This document shows, one piece after another, positions 1-4,131 of a stretch of DNA of 6,205 bases. Position 1 is the stretch's first letter; each line of letters starts with the position of its first letter. The DNA comes from Acidobacteriota bacterium (GTDB taxonomy: Bacteria > Acidobacteriota > Terriglobia > Bryobacterales > Bryobacteraceae): assembly GCA_003223065.1 (NCBI GenBank), contig QHXU01000282.1, positions 2,145 through 8,349 of the forward strand. Direction: 5' to 3'. Below the pieces are notes generated by a model. That model searched no databases. It saw nothing but the letters and a program-made list of their open reading frames with translations, and was not told the DNA's origin. The position numbers and the translations under genes were made by a program.

Positions 1-743
1 TGAAGAAACTCCGCGGCCTGCCGGCTCCCAGCGAACTCGTGATTGAGCCGTTTGAGACCGTTCCTCCACCAGAACCAGTTCGAAATCTAGCGAGCACGAA
101 GGTGGCCCTAGTCACGGAATCCGGGTTGGTGCCTGCCGGCAATCCGGATCATCTCGAAACCTGGAATTCCTCTAAATGGTTCAAGTATCCCATCGCCGGC
201 AGATCCGGCTTCGCAGCGGGTGAGTACGAAGGCTGGCACGGCGGCTACAACACGCAATGGGTGAACGAGGATCCCGATCGCGTTGCGCCATTGGATGCGC
301 TGCGGACCCTCGAGAAGGAAGGCTTCATCGCCACCTTGCATGACTATTACTACGTGACGACGGGCAACATGGCAAGCATCGCCACAATGGAACGGATCGG
401 TGCGGAGATCGCGCAGGATCTCAAGGCCGCCGCGGTTGGCGCCGTTCTGCTGACCGCCACTTGAGGAACAGGCACGCGTAGCGGCGCTACGCTCGCAAAG
501 GAGATTGAGAAAGTGGGCATTCCCACAGTCGCTACCACAGCGCTCATTAGTATTGCTGAGCGTGTGGGTTCGAATCGGATCTTTAAGGCGTTGGGCCGTT
601 TCCATTATCCGTTCGGCGATCCGTCGAAAACACCCGAGGGTGAGCGGCGCTGGAGACGTGATGTCGTGTTGAGCGCCCTCACCACGTTGGAGCGGCCAGT
701 GAGTCGTCCGACGGTTTTTGAATACGAGCAGGTCCGGAAATAG
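1..743 (+). CDS. grdB: GrdB-like reductase selenoprotein (protein B), 5' partial, Sec at UGA 462-464
   Basis: C-terminal part of a selenoprotein B of the glycine/sarcosine/betaine reductase family. In known complexes protein B binds the substrate, cleaves its C-N bond and passes the carboxymethyl group to GrdA in the cytoplasm. The frame (first full codon at 3) is open from the window edge, so the true start and roughly the first 190 residues of a usual ~435 lie outside; the GTG at 39 is internal. Family-like segments are LRGLPAPSE, KVALVTESGLVPAGNP, WHGGYNT, NEDPDRVAPLDALR and GAVLLTAT. A TGA at 462-464 follows, and the same frame continues with GTGTRSGATLAKEIEKVGIP, VGSNRIF, YPFGDPS and PTVFEYEQ to the TAG at 741-743. 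Homology on both sides of the TGA, at the family's known Sec site, makes it Sec. Oddity: the family's U-x-x-C-x-x-C motif reads U-G-T-G-T-R-S here, so both Cys are absent. The substrate cannot be told from sequence; PrdB-type D-proline reductase is a less likely alternative. Confidence 0.9.
472..496 (+). promoter_or_regulatory. SECIS-like hairpin of the grdB-like gene
   Basis: Bacterial Sec insertion needs a hairpin within the reading frame just after the UGA, which SelB binds. Here GCGTAGC (476-482) pairs perfectly with GCTACGC (486-492) around a three-base loop GGC (483-485). Two more pairs (472-473 with 495-496) can form below a 2x2 internal loop. The loop starts 18 bases after the UGA and begins with G. 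This fits the general bacterial SECIS pattern: a short apical loop with a G in its first two bases, roughly 16-37 bases from the UGA. Pairing was found by eye; no folding was run. Confidence 0.72.
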
Positions 744-763
744 TCTTCGCTTGGGGCCTTGGT

Positions 764-2023
764 ATGGGAGTCCGTGAACGCGAACGTGTAGGCCGGCATC
801 GCCGTGGATTTCTTAGGTACGGCGCGGCGCTAGGGGCGGCCTTTGTTGGCAGTCACGCCGATCCTCTATACGCGCAGCGGCCGGAGAACTCGTCGCCAAC
901 ACTCGCCGATTCGACAAAGAAGCTCGGCGCGCCGGTAGGTCCATACGGCGAACGAGCGAGGTTTGAAACCGCGGTACGGCGGCAGGCCAAGACACCAACG
1001 AATGAATCCTCTTGGACCTTTACGCCACTTGAGGACTCGCGCGGGATCATCACTCCTTCCGCATTGCACTTCGAACGCCACCACGGCGGCATCCCAATCC
1101 TGGATCCGGCCAAGCACAAGCTGATGATCCACGGTTTAGTGGAGCGCCCCCTTGTCCTCACTGTCGGCGAGATCCACCGGCTGCCTGCCGTCTCCCGTAT
1201 CTATTTCATTGAATGCTCCGGGAACACACTCACCGAATGGGAGAAGCCAACGGAGTCCGGCGTCCAGGGCACCCACGGCCTCACCAGTTGCAGCGAGTGG
1301 ACCGGCGTGCCTTTGTCTTTGCTGCTGATAGAGGCGGGTGTACAAAACGGCGGCACCTGGATCGTTGCGGAAGGCGCCGACGCGGCAGTCATGACGAGAA
1401 GCATTCCCCTGGAAAAAGCCATGGACGACATACTGCTCGCTTACGGTCAGAACGGAGAGGCGCTTCGGCCGGAGCAGGGCTATCCGCTGCGCCTGGTAAT
1501 CCCCGGATGGGAAGGCAGCGCTCAGGTGAAATGGGTGCGACGGCTGAAGGTTGTAGACAAGCCCTATATGACCCGCGAGGAAACTTCGAAGTATACCGAC
1601 CTGATGCCGGACGGAACGGCGCGGCGATTCACGTTCGTTATGGAGGCGAAATCTGTCATTACGACGCCGTCGGGAGATCAGCGGCTACCGAGTGTTGGAT
1701 TCTACGAAATCCGTGGCCTGGCCTGGTCGGGGCGCGGCGCGGTTCGGCGTGTAGAGGTTTCAACCGATGGTGGCCGGAACTGGTCGGACGCTCGCCTGGA
1801 GGAACCTGTGCTCCGGCACGCGCACACACGCTTCTGTCATCCCTGGCGATGGGATGGACGCGAGACCATCCTGCAGTCCAGGTGCACGGATGAAAGCGGA
1901 TATGTTCAACCAACGCGCGAAGAGCTCGTAAAGCAGCGCGGCCTCCACTCGTACTATCACAACAACGCGATTCAGAGCTGGAAGGTGTCGGCCAGCGGAA
2001 GCGTGCGTAACGTGCATGCGTAG
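764..2023 (+). CDS. soxC: SoxC-type sulfite/sulfane dehydrogenase, molybdenum subunit
   Basis: Molybdopterin subunit of the SoxCD/sulfite-oxidase family, which oxidises sulfite or protein-bound sulfane sulfur in the periplasm and passes electrons to cytochrome c. The 419 residues match the family's length. The N-terminus has a twin-arginine motif (HRRGFLRYG, residues 12-20), a hydrophobic stretch and a likely cleavage after LYAQ, implying folded Tat export with cofactor. Family marks are LHFERHHGGIP (101-111), the Mo-ligand Cys151 in YFIECSGN, HGLTSCSEWTGVPL (171-184), RPEQGYPLRL (235-244), KWVRRL (256-261), TSKYTDLMPDG (274-284) and the C-terminal dimerisation domain with AWSGRG, VEVSTDGGRNW and YYHNNAIQSWKV. 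It starts 20 bases after the grdB-like stop with only a weak ribosome site, but ATG 764 keeps the signal intact. It overlaps the cytochrome gene by 8 bases. Whether it prefers sulfite or sulfane sulfur is not decidable here; no soxAXYZB genes are in the window. Confidence 0.93.
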   Translation: MGVRERERVGRHRRGFLRYGAALGAAFVGSHADPLYAQRPENSSPTLADSTKKLGAPVGPYGERARFETAVRRQAKTPTNESSWTFTPLEDSRGIITPSALHFERHHGGIPILDPAKHKLMIHGLVERPLVLTVGEIHRLPAVSRIYFIECSGNTLTEWEKPTESGVQGTHGLTSCSEWTGVPLSLLLIEAGVQNGGTWIVAEGADAAVMTRSIPLEKAMDDILLAYGQNGEALRPEQGYPLRLVIPGWEGSAQVKWVRRLKVVDKPYMTREETSKYTDLMPDGTARRFTFVMEAKSVITTPSGDQRLPSVGFYEIRGLAWSGRGAVRRVEVSTDGGRNWSDARLEEPVLRHAHTRFCHPWRWDGRETILQSRCTDESGYVQPTREELVKQRGLHSYYHNNAIQSWKVSASGSVRNVHA

Positions 2024-2591
2024 TATGCATTCGGTTCTCGTGGTTGCGCTCGCGATCATCTACATCTCGCCTGTTTCGGGCCAAAGTCCCACCTACGGCG
2101 TTGGTCGTGAGCCGAGTCCCCAAGAGATTCGAGTTTGGGATATTGCCATTGGACCGGACGGCAAAGAACTACCGGAAGGCGGCAGCACCGCCGCGATTGG
2201 AAGAAACGTATATGCCGCCAAGTGCGCCGCGTGCCACGGCAAAGGAGGTAAAGAAGGTCCATACGACGTGCTCGTGGGGGGATTCCAGTCACTGACTTCG
2301 GCCAGGCCAGTCAAGACAGTCGGAAGTTACTGGCCATACGCCACGACGCTTTGGGACTATATCAACCGCGCGATGCCTTTCCAAGCCCCCGGCTCGCTGA
2401 GTTCGCAAGAGGTTTATGGGATCACCGCGTACATTCTCTACCTGAACGGCATTGTTCAAGAATCCGAAACCATTAGTGCTCAGACGCTGGCGCGTGTGAG
2501 GATGCCGAACCGTGATGGATTTGTCGCGGACCCGCGTCCGGACACCAACGGCCTTGGCAAGGCCGGGCGTGCGAAACCGGCGAAACGTTGA
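2016..2591 (+). CDS. SoxD-like monohaem cytochrome c (sulfite dehydrogenase electron acceptor)
   Basis: Secreted class I cytochrome c that should take electrons from the adjacent SoxC-type subunit and pass them to the respiratory chain. The 191 residues begin with a Sec-type signal peptide (hydrophobic 7-19, cleavage near SGQS at 21-24). The single haem site is C70-A-A-C-H74, and Met120 in NRAMPFQAPGSLS is the likely sixth iron ligand. Segments shared with SoxD-like partners of SoxC are YGVGREPSPQEIRVWDI (27-43), RPVKTVGSYWPYATTLWDYI (97-116), ITAYILYLNGI (136-146) and MPNRDGF (163-169). Classical SoxD carries two haems and is about twice as long; this is the shorter one-haem form. ATG 2016 lies inside the soxC end; ATG 2025 in the same frame is an alternative start that also leaves the signal intact. 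The overlap with soxC suggests coupled translation. The stop is a plain TGA with no evident hairpin after it. Confidence 0.88.
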   Translation: MRSMHSVLVVALAIIYISPVSGQSPTYGVGREPSPQEIRVWDIAIGPDGKELPEGGSTAAIGRNVYAAKCAACHGKGGKEGPYDVLVGGFQSLTSARPVKTVGSYWPYATTLWDYINRAMPFQAPGSLSSQEVYGITAYILYLNGIVQESETISAQTLARVRMPNRDGFVADPRPDTNGLGKAGRAKPAKR

Positions 2592-2593
2592 AC

Positions 2594-2599
2594 GGGAAG
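2594..2599 (+). promoter_or_regulatory. Ribosome binding site for the Sec-glutaredoxin gene
   Basis: A purine-rich GGGAAG lies five bases before ATG 2605, in the 13-base gap after the cytochrome gene. It supports that start for a gene a standard gene finder would miss because of its early UGA. Confidence 0.4.
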
Positions 2600-2604
2600 A
2601 AGGC

Positions 2605-2874
2605 ATGTCAGCACCAAAAATTGTTCTTTATTCAGCGCCTGGGTGAGCGGCCTGTGTTCAAACGAAAGAGTTTCTTTCGTCAAGAGGAGTTGAGTTCAGC
2701 GAAATCGATATCTCGGAGAACCCAGCGGCTCGAGCGGAGGTCATTGCGAAGAGCGGGCAACGCCGGATTCCCGTGCTGGATCTTGGAAGCGAGGTGGTGG
2801 TCGGATTCAACGTGGCGAAACTGTGTGAGTTATTCGGTCGATTCCCCTCCGGCCGGCAACAAGGGCCATCGTAA
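2605..2874 (+). CDS. Glutaredoxin-like selenoprotein with UxxC active site (UGA 2644-2646 = Sec)
   Basis: Small thiol/selenol redox protein of the thioredoxin fold, 89 residues when the TGA at 2644-2646 is read as Sec14. The frame then runs to TAA 2872-2874. The first strand and active site read KIVLYSAPG-U14-A-A-C17, where glutaredoxins have YSxPxCxxC. After it come the usual helix TKEFLSSRGVEF (20-31), EIDISENP (33-40), the cis-proline segment RRIPVLDLG (53-61, Pro56) and VVVGFN (64-69) before KLCELFG (72-78). All these features lie in one frame after the UGA, which argues strongly against chance. The length matches a single-domain NrdH/glutaredoxin. A further Cys74 lies near the end. It sits 13 bases after the cytochrome gene and 3 bases before the transporter gene. 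Sec-containing small glutaredoxin-like proteins are known in bacteria. Here it may donate electrons to the Grd-type reductase, in place of the thioredoxin used in clostridia (inference). A different-frame reading of 2588-2884 is a shadow. Confidence 0.88.
2662..2680 (+). promoter_or_regulatory. SECIS-like hairpin of the Sec-glutaredoxin gene
   Basis: ACGAAAGA (2662-2669) pairs perfectly over eight bases with TCTTTCGT (2673-2680), closing a three-base loop GTT (2670-2672). The loop starts 23 bases after the UGA and begins G-T, as the apical loops of bacterial SECIS elements often do. A weaker lower stem is possible between CCT 2651-2653 and AGG 2685-2687. Its design, a long perfect stem with a G-first triloop, matches that of the first hairpin. 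It lies within coding sequence, so it is not a terminator. Confidence 0.75.
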
Positions 2875-2877
2875 AAC

Positions 2878-4131
2878 ATGTTGATCAGCCGCGAAGAATC
2901 ACAGCCAACGCTCGCGGCCGGAGCCTCTGCAGCCAGGCGCGCACTCGCGCTGCTGGCCACCGCCGAACTACTGGCCATGGGGCTATGGTTTAGCGCAACA
3001 GCCATTCTTCCAGCCTTGACGCGTGAGTGGAATCTCACAGGCGCCTCACAAGCCTGGCTCACGATGTCGGTCCAGTTAGGATTCGCGATCGGCTCACTGG
3101 TCTCGGTGGTGTTGAATCTTTCCGACATACTGAACCCACGAAAACTGTTCCTGCTTTGTGCCGCTGCGGGTGCAGTCTGCACCGCCGCAATTGCTGTTTT
3201 CGCAGGCGGTATCCTGCTTACCATACCGATGCGGTTCTTCACAGGCATGGCGCTGGCCGGAGTCTACCCTCCCGGCATGAAGATAATGGCTGGATGGTTT
3301 CGCACGAAGCGCGGAATGGCCGTGGGCATACTGGTCGGCGCGCTGACGGTTGGATCTGCATCGCCCCATCTGCTGAATGCTCTGGGAGGATTCGCCTCCT
3401 GGCGCCTGGTGCTGTGGATTGCTGCTGTTCAGGCGGCTCTCGGCGGACTGATCGCCTTTTACCTCGTCAGCGACGGGCCATACCAGGCGCCGATTGCGCG
3501 ATTCGATCCTGGCGCGATAAAACGAATTCTTAGTGATCGGCCAGTCCTGCTAGCGAACCTCTCCTACTTCGGACACATGTGGGAACTCTACGCGTTTTGG
3601 GCCTGGATCCCGGCGTTCCTGACTGCCAGCTTCACTCATGACGGCATTGGAAATGCGCCGTATGCAGCTGGCATCGGAGCCTTTTGCGCGATAGGCATTG
3701 GAGGACTGGGGTGCTGGGCGGCAGGTATTTGGGCCGACCGTTGGGGCCGAACCACCATCATGATTGTTTCGCTGACCATCAGCGGCCTGTGCTGCCTTCT
3801 TGCCGGAATCCTGTTCTCAGCTTCTCCGGTTGTGGTGACCGCTGTATGCCTGGTGTGGGGATTCTGGGTAGTCGCCGACTCGGCCCAGTTCAGTACCAGC
3901 GTTACCGAACTCGCCGATCCTCTTTACGTGGGAACAGCCTTGACATTACAGACGGGCATCGGCTTCTGCATCACGCTCGTGAGTATCCGGCTGATACCAG
4001 TTCTGGTTGCGAAGTTTGGTTGGGAATGGGCTTTCGCGCCGCTCGCCGCCGGCCCGGCGCTCGGCATCTACGCCGCCGTACGTCTTCGCAGAACATCCCA
4101 AGCGTTGCGGCTGGCGGGGGGCAAGCGATGA
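2878..4131 (+). CDS. MFS transporter, substrate unknown
   Basis: Inner-membrane carrier of the major facilitator superfamily, 417 residues, as expected for twelve membrane helices. Helices are visible as hydrophobic blocks, for example near 22-47, 58-80, 90-113, 118-138, 147-168, 174-197, 226-250, 262-284, 293-314, 317-335, 353-375 and 382-401. The conserved cytoplasmic motif of the second half is GIWADRWGRT (283-292); the equivalent first-half loop (LSDILNPRKL, 81-90) is degenerate. GVYPPGMKIMAGWFRTKRGMAVG (128-150, in pieces) resembles the helix 4-5 region of anion and organic-acid MFS carriers. ATG 2878 lies 3 bases after the glutaredoxin stop, and the gene ends in an ATGA overlap with the GrdC-like gene, so it is an integral part of the operon. 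Position suggests it moves the substrate or product of the Grd-type reductase, in either direction. That is inference from context only. Confidence 0.85.
   Translation: MLISREESQPTLAAGASAARRALALLATAELLAMGLWFSATAILPALTREWNLTGASQAWLTMSVQLGFAIGSLVSVVLNLSDILNPRKLFLLCAAAGAVCTAAIAVFAGGILLTIPMRFFTGMALAGVYPPGMKIMAGWFRTKRGMAVGILVGALTVGSASPHLLNALGGFASWRLVLWIAAVQAALGGLIAFYLVSDGPYQAPIARFDPGAIKRILSDRPVLLANLSYFGHMWELYAFWAWIPAFLTASFTHDGIGNAPYAAGIGAFCAIGIGGLGCWAAGIWADRWGRTTIMIVSLTISGLCCLLAGILFSASPVVVTAVCLVWGFWVVADSAQFSTSVTELADPLYVGTALTLQTGIGFCITLVSIRLIPVLVAKFGWEWAFAPLAAGPALGIYAAVRLRRTSQALRLAGGKR

Noticed and set aside
472..496. Hairpin as transcription terminator
   Set aside because: It lies inside coding sequence and has no T run after it; the same holds for 2662-2680.
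1..743. Two separate genes or a pseudogene split by a stop at 462-464
   Set aside because: The frame is the same on both sides, the sequence continues in protein-B style, the TGA is at the family's Sec site and a SECIS-like hairpin follows.
1213..1893. 226-residue + strand frame inside soxC
   Set aside because: It is out of frame with the strongly conserved SoxC protein and is Arg/Gly/His-rich like a typical shadow.
2589..2591. Cytochrome gene TGA as a third Sec codon
   Set aside because: The protein is complete at this point, no G-first hairpin was seen at the right distance, and the frame beyond shows no family sequence.
2588..2884. A 98-residue protein in another frame over the glutaredoxin gene
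   Set aside because: It has no recognisable fold signature, its composition is Arg/Ser-rich as expected of a shadow frame, and it conflicts with the well-supported Sec-glutaredoxin frame.
2658..3248. 196-residue minus-strand frame
   Set aside because: It lies opposite the Sec-glutaredoxin and MFS genes, both clear by motif; the minus-strand protein shows no domain or membrane pattern.
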